DNA of 64,000 bases from Ahrensia marina (lineage in GTDB: Bacteria > Pseudomonadota > Alphaproteobacteria > Rhizobiales > Rhizobiaceae), in NCBI RefSeq assembly GCF_001293565.1, contig NZ_JXMU01000017.1:1-64000 (forward strand). Direction: 5' to 3'. Position numbers and translations under genes: made by a program. Shown here in pieces: positions 29,622 through 37,592 of the stretch. The notes beneath the pieces are model-generated. The model was not told where the DNA came from. It worked only from the letters and a program-made list of their open reading frames with translations, and did not search any database. Each line of letters opens with the position of its first letter. The first letter of the stretch is position 1.

Positions 29622-29828
29622 TTGGAATCGCCGCGCAGAACATTTGTCAAAGCCGTTACATGGCAATTGCTTGGCATCGCGACCATGACCCTGCTTGCGC
29701 TATTTCAATCCGGCAGTCTGATCGACGCCGTCATGCTGGCGCTGTCCGCCAGCGCAACAGGCTTTGTATTTTATTTTGTCCATGAGCGTTGCTGGTCAAA
29801 AATCAATTGGGGAAGAAAAACGATTTAA
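29622..29828 (+). CDS. DUF2061 small membrane protein
   Basis: This 68-residue protein matches the DUF2061 family: an R-x-x-x-KA-x-TW start (RRTFVKAVTWQLLGIATMTL), two membrane helices and the end pattern FVHERCWSKINWGRK. Function of the family is not known to me. The start is a TTG preceded by an excellent ribosome-binding site (AAGGAGG). It stands alone, with the structured noncoding region downstream. Confidence 0.86.
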   Translation: MESPRRTFVKAVTWQLLGIATMTLLALFQSGSLIDAVMLALSASATGFVFYFVHERCWSKINWGRKTI

Positions 29829-30235
29829 AAGCTCCACCCTTGAAAACAAAACAGGAACATTCTATATTTCGAGTGCTAATCGTTTTTGAAAGGAGTATTT
29901 CCTTGGAAGCGTTTTTCTATAACCCAACCCATGATGCTTGAGCACTACATCACTCAGGCTCTTTAAAGGGGATAAAGGATTAGCAATGAATGAAAAGCCT
30001 CAACCGTAGTGGGGTGAGGTTCGCAGAAAGTCGGGCGATGCCCTGAGGAGTTTAATGTAGTTTTGAAGCAATGCTTCTTGCTTCGGCAAACCAACCTCAC
30101 CATAGCTGGTTGCGAATAAGTTGTGAGATGGCGGTGCTATGAGCCGCATGAATTTGTTTAACACTTATGGGCTCAATGTCCCATCTGGATCCTTAAACTA
30201 TTCATGCTCATGGGGGCCCGCCATCGCATCCACAC
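29829..30235. ncRNA. Structured noncoding region, candidate RNA of unknown family
   Basis: No convincing gene lies in these 407 bases. The plus strand folds into two domains. Domain 1 (30013-30101) closes with a 9-bp stem GGTGAGGTT/AACCTCACC and holds two inner hairpins: GGGC-GCCC (30033-30043) and GAAGCAA/TTGCTTC (30065-30071/30078-30084), the latter extended by GTTT/AAAC (30060-30063/30088-30091). Domain 2 (30127-30225) is a long nested hairpin of five helices: 30127-30134/30218-30225, 30141-30143/30207-30209, 30147-30153/30200-30206, 30156-30161/30193-30198 and 30167-30171/30180-30184. Hairpins fold on either strand, so direction is open. Two tiny frames lie ahead: 12 codons from the TTG at 29903 with AAAGGAG, and 7 from the ATG at 29986. 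Domain 2 begins seven bases after the priA stop. I recognise no Rfam-like family. Confidence 0.5.
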
Positions 30236-32434
30236 TCATAAAAAACTCTGCGGATCGACATCGATCTGCACTTTCACCGACCCGCGCGGTCGCGGCGCCT
30301 TGCCGATCATTTCGCGCAAATAGGCCTGCACATTGGTACGCGGATCACCATGCACCAGAATACGGAACCGGTGCCGGCCCCGCACCATGGCAATGGGCGC
30401 TTCGGCAGGGCCGAGCACCATCACATCCTTGGCCTGAGGCGCGGCCCCGCGCAAAGCGCGGCCATGCTGCTCGGCTTCCATACGGGTCGCCGCCGAAATG
30501 ATCAGCGATGCCAAACGGCCGAAGGGTGGCATTTTCCCCCGCTCGCGCTCATCGATCTGCTTTTCATAAAATGTATCAAGATCACCGGACACAATTGCCT
30601 GCATCACCGGATGCTCCGGCTGAAAAGTTTGCAGCAATCCGACAGATTTTTTGCCGGTGCGGCCCGCGCGGCCTGTTACCTGTGATAAAAGCTGGAAGGT
30701 CCGTTCGGCCGCCCGCGGATCACCATTGGCAAGCCCCAAATCAGAATCCACCACGCCCACCAGCGTCATATTTGGGAAGTTATGACCTTTGGCAACCAAT
30801 TGCGTACCGATCACGATATCGGCCTCGCCTTTGGCGATGGCATCCATTTCCAGCCGCAAACGCTTTACACCGCCCATCATATCCGATGACAGCACAATGA
30901 TCCGCGCATCAGGGAAATGCGACAGCGTTTCTTCGGCAATGCGCTCGATACCCGGCCCGCAGGCAACCAGATGGTCGAAGGTTCCGCATTCAGGGCATGA
31001 TTCGGGCACATGTTCATGATGCCCGCAATGGTGGCAGACAAGCTGTTTGCGAAAACGGTGTTCAACCAGCCACGCCGAACAATTACCGCACGCGAAACGA
31101 TGCCCGCAAGCACGGCAAAGTGTCAGCGGCGCATATCCGCGCCGGTTCAGGAACAAAAGACTTTGTTCGCCGCGATCCAGCGTTTCCTGCATCGCCTCGA
31201 TTAATGCCGGTGATAAAAACCCGCCGCGCTGGGGCGGCGATTTACGCATATCAATCGCTTTGAGTGTCGGCAGTGCCGCATCGGCATAGCGCTTGTCGAG
31301 ACGCTCATATTTATACCGGCCCTCTTCGGCATTATGCCGTGTTTCAACCGATGGCGTGGCAGAAGCCAGCACAACCGGATAACCGCCCAGATGCGCGCGC
31401 ACGACAGCCATGTCCCGCGCATTATAAAAGACGCGGTCCTCCTGCTTATAGGCCGCATCATGTTCTTCATCGACGATAATCAGACCCAGATTTTGAAACG
31501 GCAGAAACAGCGCCGAGCGCGCACCGGCAACAACCTGTATTTGCCCTTCGGTGACCTGCCGCCAGATACGTTCACGCATTCGCGGTGCAAGGTCGGAGTG
31601 CCACGGTGCCGGTTCGGCACCGAAACGATCGTGAAAACGCTCAAGGAATGCTTGCGTCAGCGCAATCTCCGGCAAGAGCACAAGCACCTGCTTGCCTTGG
31701 GCGACCGCTGCGGCAATCGCTTCGAAATAGACTTCCGTTTTTCCCGAACCGGTAACGCCTTCCAGAAGCGTCACGGAAAATTTCTCCTCCGAAACAGTCG
31801 CCGCCAGCCCTTCAGCCACATCGCGCTGATCGCCCATCAGCTCCGGTTTGCCAAATGATATGTCCGGTTTGGCAACCACCGGACGCGCCGGAATCTCAAT
31901 TTCAGAGAACACGCCCTGCTTGCTTAAACCATCGATTACCGAGGTCGTTACGCCTGTAGCATGGGCAAGACCACTGCGCGTCCACGCCATTTGCGGTTCT
32001 TCCGCAATCTGCTCCATGACACGTTTGCGCGCATCGGTTAAACGTTCCGGCTGCGTACCGGTTGCGATAATGCCTTTGGTCGGCGGTTCGGGATCAAACG
32101 CTGTGGGTGAGCGCAGCACCATGCGCGCCACCATGCCGGGCGCGGACAATGTATATTTGGCAACCCAGTCAATAAAGCGTAACATGTCGCCGGTGACCGG
32201 CGGGCAATCAAAAACCTGGGTCACTTCGCGCAGCTTTGCAGGATCAACCGGTTTGGCATCTGGCAGATCCTCTACCACGAGACCAGAAACCTGACGCGGC
32301 CCAAGCGGCACCTGCACGATAGAGCCCAGACCAGCCTTTTGGTCAGCGCGCAACGCATAAGTGTATGGCACCGGTGATGGTGTCGGCACCAAAATACTAA
32401 TCGTTTTAATTTTATTTTCCGAATCGCTCACCAT
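30236..32434 (-). CDS. priA: Primosomal helicase PriA
   Basis: PriA restarts stalled replication forks by loading the primosome. The 732-residue product has an N-terminal DNA-binding domain (VPYTYALRADQKAGLGSIVQ), the helicase Walker A GVTGSGKTEVYFE, the DEEH box, and the zinc-binding region with cysteine pairs CRACGHRFACGNC and CHHCGHHEHVPESCPECG. C-terminal helicase motifs such as VTGRAGRTGKKSVGLLQTFQ follow. A longer frame starts at 32599, but it would run into the divergent transaldolase-like gene. The ATG at 32434 with AAGGTC ahead is preferred. A position near the atp operon is typical of Rhizobiales. Confidence 0.97.
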   Translation of the reverse strand: MVSDSENKIKTISILVPTPSPVPYTYALRADQKAGLGSIVQVPLGPRQVSGLVVEDLPDAKPVDPAKLREVTQVFDCPPVTGDMLRFIDWVAKYTLSAPGMVARMVLRSPTAFDPEPPTKGIIATGTQPERLTDARKRVMEQIAEEPQMAWTRSGLAHATGVTTSVIDGLSKQGVFSEIEIPARPVVAKPDISFGKPELMGDQRDVAEGLAATVSEEKFSVTLLEGVTGSGKTEVYFEAIAAAVAQGKQVLVLLPEIALTQAFLERFHDRFGAEPAPWHSDLAPRMRERIWRQVTEGQIQVVAGARSALFLPFQNLGLIIVDEEHDAAYKQEDRVFYNARDMAVVRAHLGGYPVVLASATPSVETRHNAEEGRYKYERLDKRYADAALPTLKAIDMRKSPPQRGGFLSPALIEAMQETLDRGEQSLLFLNRRGYAPLTLCRACGHRFACGNCSAWLVEHRFRKQLVCHHCGHHEHVPESCPECGTFDHLVACGPGIERIAEETLSHFPDARIIVLSSDMMGGVKRLRLEMDAIAKGEADIVIGTQLVAKGHNFPNMTLVGVVDSDLGLANGDPRAAERTFQLLSQVTGRAGRTGKKSVGLLQTFQPEHPVMQAIVSGDLDTFYEKQIDERERGKMPPFGRLASLIISAATRMEAEQHGRALRGAAPQAKDVMVLGPAEAPIAMVRGRHRFRILVHGDPRTNVQAYLREMIGKAPRPRGSVKVQIDVDPQSFL

Positions 32435-32508
32435 AGGCGTGACCTTGCCGCGAGTTTGGTCTAAACGACAAGTAAGAACCTTCATCTTGAAACACAAAGG
32501 ACAGAAAT

Positions 32509-33165
32509 ATGAAATTCTTTGTAGACACAGCCGATATTGGCGACATCCGTGAATTGAATGCAACTGGCCTTCTGGATGGCGTGACGACAAACCCGTCACT
32601 CATTCTTAAATCCGGCCGTGACATCATCGAGGTCACCAAAGAAATTTGCGCGGAAGTAGACGGTCCTGTATCAGCCGAAGTTGCTGCGACCGATTATGAA
32701 ACCATCATGAAAGAAGCGGCGGTATTGTCCAAAATTGCGGACAATATCTGCATCAAGCTTCCGCTGACCATGGACGGTTTGAAAGCCTGTAAAGCGCTGA
32801 CTTCCGACGGTTATAAAACAAATGTCACCCTTTGCTTCTCTGCCAATCAGGCATTGCTTGCGGCAAAGGCAGGCGCGACCTTCATCTCGCCGTTCATTGG
32901 CCGCCTTGATGATATGAACATCAACGGCATGGAGCTGATCGGCGAAATTCGCACGATCTATGATAATTACGGTTTCTCAACCGAGATCCTTGCCGCCTCA
33001 ATCCGCACTGTGAACCATGTCAAGGAAGCAGCGCTGATCGGCGCTGATGTGGCAACCGTTCCGCCAGCGACACTTAAAGCGCTGGTCAAACATCCGCTCA
33101 CAGACAAAGGCCTTGAGCAGTTCTTGGCTGACTGGGCAAAAACCGGACAAAATATCGCCGGCTAA
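32509..33165 (+). CDS. fsa: Transaldolase / fructose-6-phosphate aldolase-like protein
   Basis: The 218-residue product belongs to the small transaldolase (TalC/Fsa) family, which uses a Schiff-base lysine in class I aldol chemistry on sugar phosphates. Visible family marks are [30 protein letters not shown], the lysine-containing [15 protein letters not shown] and [12 protein letters not shown]. Whether it acts as transaldolase or as fructose-6-phosphate aldolase cannot be told by eye. A good ribosome-binding site (AAAGGACAG) precedes the ATG. It diverges from priA. Its terminator-like hairpin overlaps the ribosome-binding site of the next gene. Confidence 0.94.
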   Translation: MKFFVDTADIGDIRELNATGLLDGVTTNPSLILKSGRDIIEVTKEICAEVDGPVSAEVAATDYETIMKEAAVLSKIADNICIKLPLTMDGLKACKALTSDGYKTNVTLCFSANQALLAAKAGATFISPFIGRLDDMNINGMELIGEIRTIYDNYGFSTEILAASIRTVNHVKEAALIGADVATVPPATLKALVKHPLTDKGLEQFLADWAKTGQNIAG

Positions 33166-33193
33166 GGGCGGTCTTAAATCTCGGAACTTAAAC

Positions 33194-33240
33194 AAGCTTC
33201 GGTCGTTGCATGAATATCCTGCAATAACCGGAGCTTTTTT
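33194..33240 (+). terminator. Terminator hairpin overlapping SDR ribosome-binding site
   Basis: AAGCTTCGGT (33194-33203) pairs with ACCGGAGCTT (33227-33236) with one G-T pair; an inner TTGCA/TGCAA (33206-33210/33220-33224) extends it. A run of six T residues (33235-33240) directly follows and touches the next ATG (33241). The GGAG ribosome-binding site of the SDR gene (33230-33233) is inside the right arm. It can act as an intrinsic terminator and as an SD-masking hairpin. Confidence 0.75.
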
Positions 33241-33930
33241 ATGAAAACCTTTCTCATCACAGGTGCATCTTCCGGCATTGGTGCAGCCACAGCGCGCCGC
33301 GCACGCAATGCAGGTTACCGTGTTGTTCTGGCCGCGCGGTCAAAAGCAAAATTGGAAGAACTCGCCAAAGAGCTTGGCGGACCTGAATACGCGCTTCCCG
33401 TTGCCTGCGATGTGACACAGGACGGCGATCAGGAAGAACTGATCAATATCGCTGTCGAAACTTTCGGCTCGATTGATGTGGTTTTTGCCAATGCAGGTTT
33501 CGGAGCCACTGGCGCAGGAACAGCAGGCGGCGATCCGGAAAACTGGAAAGACATGATTCTGACCAATATTTACGGTTGCATCATGACGTGCCGCGCAGCG
33601 CTTGATGAAATCAAAAAATCCAAAGGCCACTTTATTTTAACCTCATCGGTCGCCGGACGGGTATCGCTCAAAGGCTCTGTTTACGGAGCCACAAAATGGG
33701 CGGTTACCGGATATGGGCGCAATTTGCACGAAGAGGTAAAGGATGACGGCATACGGGTGACATTGATTGAACCCGGCAAAGTCGACACACCATTTTTCGA
33801 CGAAGGCGCAACCGAAGCGCTGCACGCCGAAGACATTGCCCAAGCGGTCATGTATGCCGTCTCACAGCCCGATCACGTCAATGTTTCGGAAATCATGGTG
33901 ATGCCGAATTACGCCAAGCAAGACGACTGA
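33241..33930 (+). CDS. Short-chain dehydrogenase/reductase
   Basis: The 229-residue product is a classical SDR with NAD(P)-binding TGASSGIGAATARR (about residues 7-20), FANAGFG, the catalytic SS...Y-x-x-x-K set (TSSVAGRVSLKGSVYGATKW) and a short C-terminal substrate part. It oxidises or reduces an alcohol or ketone substrate; which one is unknown. Its expression probably depends on readthrough or on unfolding of the hairpin that covers its ribosome-binding site. It is convergent with the acyltransferase, and the two stop codons are adjacent with no gap. Confidence 0.93.
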   Translation: MKTFLITGASSGIGAATARRARNAGYRVVLAARSKAKLEELAKELGGPEYALPVACDVTQDGDQEELINIAVETFGSIDVVFANAGFGATGAGTAGGDPENWKDMILTNIYGCIMTCRAALDEIKKSKGHFILTSSVAGRVSLKGSVYGATKWAVTGYGRNLHEEVKDDGIRVTLIEPGKVDTPFFDEGATEALHAEDIAQAVMYAVSQPDHVNVSEIMVMPNYAKQDD

Positions 33931-34839
33931 TTAAAAAGGCGATGCCGCATCGGGATCATCGCGCAGCGTGATCTCGCAATGTTTTTGCAGCGTGACAGTC
34001 AAATCCTGAACATCCCCGTCGAGCACTGACGTATCAATCGGCTGGCCGATTGTCATCTCGAAGGTTTTGCCCTTTTTATTGAGCAGTTCGTGAAAAATCG
34101 TCATGTCACGCAGTTCTGTGTTGCGGTGTGCCAGAAGATAGAACAGCCCCGAATTGCGCGCCTTCATATTCATCGGAATAATCGGCACTTTATAGCGTTT
34201 GGCCATTTGCAGGGCCGTTGCCATCCACGGGCGTTCCGTCAGTCCGGTTTTGGACCAATAGGCAATACGACCTGATGGAAACAGCATAATGGCGCGTTCG
34301 TCCTTGAACGCATTATTGGTCTGCACCAAAGTCTGGCGGCTTTTCGCCATTGATTTCTGGTCGGCACGCCATTCCACGGGAATAATGATTTCGGACAGCC
34401 GCTGGTTGACACGGATCGCATCGCGGTTGGCAAAGAACACCAGATCATCGCGCTTGTTCTTGATCATGTCATAAACGGCAATACCGTCGGCAATGCCGGT
34501 TGGATGGTTTGAAACAAGAATAAACCCGCCCTTTTCGGGAATGTTTTCCATTCCGCGCACAGGCACATCCAACTTGAGAAGCTGACTGACATATTCAAAG
34601 CAATCAAGACCGCTCATGCCCTGCACTTCATCAGCCATTTTCACGGCTTGCTTGTAGTGTAAAACGCTATGCAGCGGCTTTTTGATAAAAGGCCATATCC
34701 AGTGTTTAATCAGTGTGTGACCGCGTTCATTGATCAGTTGGTCAACAATGTGCAGGTCCTCGTGGCGCGCCACGCCCGCGCTACGCTGTGCCAGCATGTC
34801 GAAGAACGCCACTGAAGTCGTCTGATTTTCCATAGCCAT
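33931..34839 (-). CDS. Lysophospholipid acyltransferase family protein (PlsC domain)
   Basis: The 302-residue product has a PlsC-type acyltransferase domain: the first motif is NHPTGIADG (an H-x5-D form rather than the common HX4D) and the glycerol-phosphate binding motif is FPSGRI. It has no clear membrane helix, although a hydrophobic stretch precedes the first motif, so it is peripheral at the inner membrane. It likely acylates a lysophospholipid or an ornithine- or amino-lipid acceptor; which cannot be told. Two in-frame ATGs are close (34839 and 34833). The stop abuts the convergent SDR gene. Confidence 0.86.
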   Translation of the reverse strand: MAMENQTTSVAFFDMLAQRSAGVARHEDLHIVDQLINERGHTLIKHWIWPFIKKPLHSVLHYKQAVKMADEVQGMSGLDCFEYVSQLLKLDVPVRGMENIPEKGGFILVSNHPTGIADGIAVYDMIKNKRDDLVFFANRDAIRVNQRLSEIIIPVEWRADQKSMAKSRQTLVQTNNAFKDERAIMLFPSGRIAYWSKTGLTERPWMATALQMAKRYKVPIIPMNMKARNSGLFYLLAHRNTELRDMTIFHELLNKKGKTFEMTIGQPIDTSVLDGDVQDLTVTLQKHCEITLRDDPDAASPF

Positions 34840-34912
34840 GTGTTCCGGTTGGCATATGGTCCCCTATCGCTAATTAATGTCACAGCCTTATGACACAAGC
34901 GCATAAGCGGGA

Positions 34913-34948
34913 AAAGCACCTTGCGTCAATCAGAGCGAAAGGTGCTTT
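34913..34948 (-). terminator. Terminator downstream of msrA
   Basis: AAAGCACCTT (34913-34922) and AAGGTGCTTT (34939-34948) form a perfect 10-bp stem with a 16-base loop. On the minus strand the stem is followed by TTTTCCC, so it most likely ends msrA. On the plus strand it is followed by TTTAAAATTTTATTT, so some bidirectional function is possible. Confidence 0.7.
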
Positions 34949-34973
34949 AAAATTTTATTTCAAGCGTTTAGCT

Positions 34974-35621
34974 TTAGCTGCCGTAGCCGGAAACACCTTG
35001 ATAGGCAGCATTACCCCATATTTTTTTGACCGTTTCATCGCGCCCGCAGGCCTTACGGTATTTTTTATAGGCATCGGCTCGTTTAATAATACCAAAGCGC
35101 GTCAGTTGCTTTTCCTGGCTACGGTAATAATTCTGATGAAAGTCCTCGGCTGCCGTAAAGTTCGGCGCGCCTTTCACTGGTACCGGCAAGTTCTGGCCAA
35201 GCTGGTTTGACGCTTCCGCCAAAGCTGCTTCTGCGGCAGCTTTCTCATTCGGTGTGGAAGCAAATAATGCGGGCGCATACGTCATGCCGCGGTCACAAAA
35301 CTGCCCGCCGCCATCGGTCGGATTGATGGTGCGCAGAAAAGTTGTCACCAGCGTTTTATAATCGGTCACATTGGAATCATAGTCGATTTTAACAACCTCA
35401 TAGTGACCGGCATGGCTTTTATAGGTTGGGTTGGGCGATGTGCCGCCGGCAAAGCCCGATGTCGTGGCGACAACGCCATTTACCTTGTCAAAATCTGCTT
35501 CAACACACCAGAAACAGCCGCCCGCAACGACCACTGTTTTTGTCTCGGCAAGGGCAGCACTTGTTGCGCCCGCCGTAAAAACGGCACCGATGAGCGCCGT
35601 TCTAATCGTTGATTTAAGCAT
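34974..35621 (-). CDS. msrA: Secreted peptide-methionine (S)-S-oxide reductase
   Basis: MsrA reduces methionine S-sulfoxide in oxidised proteins. The 215-residue product has the catalytic GGCFWC (catalytic Cys at residue 36) directly after a signal peptide (residues 1-25, ending AALAE), so it is a periplasmic form. The motifs DPSxGGQFCDRG-like (NPTDGGGQFCDRG), and AEDFHQNYY follow. A conserved C-terminal cysteine region (KACGRDE) may resolve the sulfenic acid. It is a single-gene unit with a hairpin terminator. Confidence 0.94.
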   Translation of the reverse strand: MLKSTIRTALIGAVFTAGATSAALAETKTVVVAGGCFWCVEADFDKVNGVVATTSGFAGGTSPNPTYKSHAGHYEVVKIDYDSNVTDYKTLVTTFLRTINPTDGGGQFCDRGMTYAPALFASTPNEKAAAEAALAEASNQLGQNLPVPVKGAPNFTAAEDFHQNYYRSQEKQLTRFGIIKRADAYKKYRKACGRDETVKKIWGNAAYQGVSGYGS

Positions 35622-35734
35622 ATTGGCCTCCCTTGGGAATTTGTATCTGTCTGATTTACGTTCACCCTATGCTTTAAGTTTCGCAGCGCAATTAAACTTG
35701 GTCTCAAACAAATGTGATCATGCGCCGGAGCCAC

Positions 35735-36196
35735 CTATTTGGCGGCGGCATCCGTCAGCTTGTTCAAGGCACCGTTCATCATTTCAAAAACCTTGTCCGC
35801 ACCTTCAACATCATAGCGGTCTTTAAGTTCGTCCGGTTCCAGATAGCCGATCTTGGTGGTGCCTTCAGCTTCCCAGATCAAAACCCGCAATGGCAAGTCC
35901 AGCCCGGTTTTGGGTTCAGCCTGCAAAATTGGCGTTCCAAGTTTCGGATTGCCAAAAATGACCAGCGTCATAGGGGCTAGCTCGGCATCAACGCTTTGAG
36001 CACCCGCTGCATGGTCAACACGGGCAAATACCGTTGCGCCAGCCTCATCAATCGCCGCAATCAATTGGTCCGCGGTTGTAACGACATCGGACGCGCTATC
36101 CTTGATAACCCAGTCATCGGCAAAACTGTGCCCTATCACGGCCAAGCTCATAATGCCGCTCATTGCTGCGGTTTTCAGAAATGTTTTGATCGGCAT
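35735..36196 (-). CDS. Exported DUF302 domain protein
   Basis: The product of 153 residues has a signal peptide (about residues 1-25, ending SFADD) and a DUF302 domain with the pattern TLVIFGNPKLGTPILQAEPK and the hydrophobic DLPLRVLIWEAEGTTKIGYL. DUF302 proteins are small alpha/beta domains of unclear function, often linked with stress. The ATG at 36196 with GGAGAGA ahead is chosen over the longer frame to 36307. It is divergent from the arsR/SRPBCC pair; a TCACAC-TG-GTGTGA inverted repeat (36261-36274) lies between. Confidence 0.88.
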   Translation of the reverse strand: MPIKTFLKTAAMSGIMSLAVIGHSFADDWVIKDSASDVVTTADQLIAAIDEAGATVFARVDHAAGAQSVDAELAPMTLVIFGNPKLGTPILQAEPKTGLDLPLRVLIWEAEGTTKIGYLEPDELKDRYDVEGADKVFEMMNGALNKLTDAAAK

Positions 36197-36313
36197 TTTT
36201 CTCTCCATTTGAACATAGGAACTTTGCCATGAACATGGAGCGCACGTCACTGAAATCAAATCACACTGGTGTGAAGAGAAGGATGAAAGATAAATGGCGC
36301 ACCACACAAACCA

Positions 36314-36362
36314 TTAGGTATTGACCTAACTATTGATAAGTGATAGTTAGGCATATGCCTAA
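36314..36362 (+). promoter_or_regulatory. arsR promoter with nested palindromic operators
   Basis: A -35 box TTGACC (36321-36326) and a -10-like TAGTTA (36344-36349) are 17 bases apart. Three inverted repeats of a CCTAA/TTAGG half-site overlap them: TTAGGT-ACCTAA (36314-36319/36324-36329), CCTAACTAT/ATAGTTAGG (36325-36333/36343-36351) and the perfect 16-bp palindrome TTAGGCATATGCCTAA (36347-36362) that contains the start codon. The geometry puts the transcript start at or next to the ATG. Confidence 0.72.
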
Positions 36363-36699
36363 ATTAGATCAGCCTATAGAACATACTTTCAACGCACTTT
36401 CCGACCCGACGCGGCGTGCAGTGATTCAGACATTAAGCAACGGTCCGGCATCAGTCTCGCAACTCGCCGGTTCATTCAGCATGGCGTTGCCATCATTCAC
36501 CCAGCATCTCGGTGTTCTGGAAAATGCAGGTCTTATTGTGTCGCACAGAGAAGGACGCTCACGTATCTGCTCGTTAAATCCCGCAGCTTTGCAAAATGCA
36601 GAAGATTGGCTCGCTTCATCGCGGCGTCAGTGGGAGGCGCGTCTGGATCGCTTTGAAGCCCATTTAGCGAATATGAAAGAGGAAAAATCAAATGAGTGA
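36355..36699 (+). CDS. ArsR-family repressor
   Basis: The 114-residue product is an ArsR/SmtB winged-helix repressor of the type paired with SRPBCC proteins: FNALSDPTRRAVIQTLSNGP, SVSQLAGSFSMALPSFTQHL and a C-terminal helix. No metal-binding CxC motif is seen, so it is probably not a metal sensor. The ATG at 36355 is favoured; an in-frame codon at 36340 falls inside the promoter. The transcript may be leaderless. The stop overlaps the next gene by eight bases. Confidence 0.92.
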   Translation: MPKLDQPIEHTFNALSDPTRRAVIQTLSNGPASVSQLAGSFSMALPSFTQHLGVLENAGLIVSHREGRSRICSLNPAALQNAEDWLASSRRQWEARLDRFEAHLANMKEEKSNE

Positions 36700-37198
36700 A
36701 CACGCAAACAGTGCCGCATCAGCATGGGCCACATGGCCTTTAGAGAGAGAAGTTGTCATTGCGCGTGTCGTGGATGCAGACCGGCAAACCGCTTTCCGCG
36801 CGTGGTCGGATCCGACACAAATCGTCAAATGGTTCGGCCCCGAAGGTTTTGAACTTGAAACCCATGAGATCGACATATGTGCGGGCGGCGTATGGCGGTT
36901 TGATATGAAGGCACCGGACGGAACGCTATATCCAAACCGCATGGAGTTTCTACGTATTAAAGAGCCAAACCTGATCGAACTAAGCCACGGTACCGACAGC
37001 GATGACGATCCTGATCGTTTCCAGATGCTTGTGACCTTTGACGAACAGAGCAACGGCAAAACGGTCGTTACATTACGCCAGATGCATCCGACAGCGGAGC
37101 GTCGTAACATTGTTATCGGATTTGGCGCGGTTGAATATGGTGCCCAGACACTGGATAAGCTTGCTGGTCACATTGCGAGAAAATCTGCCGCTGCATAG
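36692..37198 (+). CDS. SRPBCC / AHSA1-like domain protein
   Basis: The 168-residue product has a START/Bet v1-like fold of the AHSA1 group: REVVIARVVDADRQTAFRAW, then SDPTQIVKWFGPEGFELETH and a C-terminal helix. Such proteins usually bind small hydrophobic ligands; the ligand is unknown. It overlaps the arsR gene by eight bases and forms a standard ArsR-SRPBCC operon. It is the last gene before the sdhB repeat array and is convergent with sdhB. Confidence 0.92.
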   Translation: MSEHANSAASAWATWPLEREVVIARVVDADRQTAFRAWSDPTQIVKWFGPEGFELETHEIDICAGGVWRFDMKAPDGTLYPNRMEFLRIKEPNLIELSHGTDSDDDPDRFQMLVTFDEQSNGKTVVTLRQMHPTAERRNIVIGFGAVEYGAQTLDKLAGHIARKSAAA

Positions 37199-37592
37199 CA
37201 GCGACGGCAAAAAATACGATTATGAACGCCGTTTACACGCGGCGTTCAACCATCATCTTTTTGAGCTCAGTACACGCGACGCCCGCAGCAGCAACGCTGC
37301 GAGGACGCGCAAACAATAAATTGCGATTGCCTTTTATACGCGCCGCTCGACCATCATTTTCTTGACTTCCGCGATCGCCTTCGTCGGGTTCAGGCCTTTC
37401 GGACACGCTTGGGCGCAGTTCATACATGCAGCGCCCGCAGATACGAAGTATCGAGGACGTGCAAATCAAAAACAAAGATTATGAACAGCGCTTACACGCG
37501 GCGCTCGACCATCAGCCTTTTGACTTCGGCACACGCGGCGCCCGCAGCAGCAACGCTGCGAGGACGCGCAAACAATAAATTGCGATTGCCTT
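37199..37592 (-). repeat. Array of sdhB 3'-end copies and covarying hairpins
   Basis: Downstream of sdhB, a block of about 209 bp is repeated at a period of 259 bp (37214-37422 and 37473-37681; the second copy is the true sdhB end and its trailer). Four tails ending in V-E-R-R-V-stop can be read on the minus strand: the true one at 37593, one ending at 37334 (29 codons, [13 protein letters not shown] and [11 protein letters not shown]), and shorter ones near 37491 (AEVKRLMVERRV) and 37229 ([11 protein letters not shown]). The long copy differs from sdhB mainly at third codon positions, while the adjoining spacer of about 54 bp is identical. Hairpins lie at 37288-37300, 37440-37452 and 37547-37559. 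No integrase or transposase gene is in the window. Confidence 0.85.

Noticed and set aside
29903-30009. Two short frames (12 and 7 codons) with ribosome-binding sites before the structured region
   Set aside because: They could be leader peptides, but no gene downstream on the plus strand would be controlled, so they are mentioned only with the RNA region.
30021-30050. GAAA and CTGAGGAG elements inside the three-way fold, resembling a hammerhead core
   Set aside because: The elements are in the wrong order for any hammerhead permutation and CTGATGA is not intact.
30141-30174. 34-base segment starting GAGCCG and ending GGCTC, resembling group II intron domain V
   Set aside because: Length and terminal pairing fit, but there is no GNRA loop, no good upper stem, and no reverse transcriptase or other intron domain nearby.
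32435-32599. N-terminal extension of PriA by 55 codons
   Set aside because: It would overlap the start of the divergent transaldolase-like gene and has no ribosome-binding site, while the ATG at 32434 matches normal PriA length.
37233-37475. 80-codon frame ending in a VERRV tail
   Set aside because: Its first half is read out of frame through the sdhB copy; only the last codons match the sdhB tail. It has no ribosome-binding site and is better explained as part of the repeat array.
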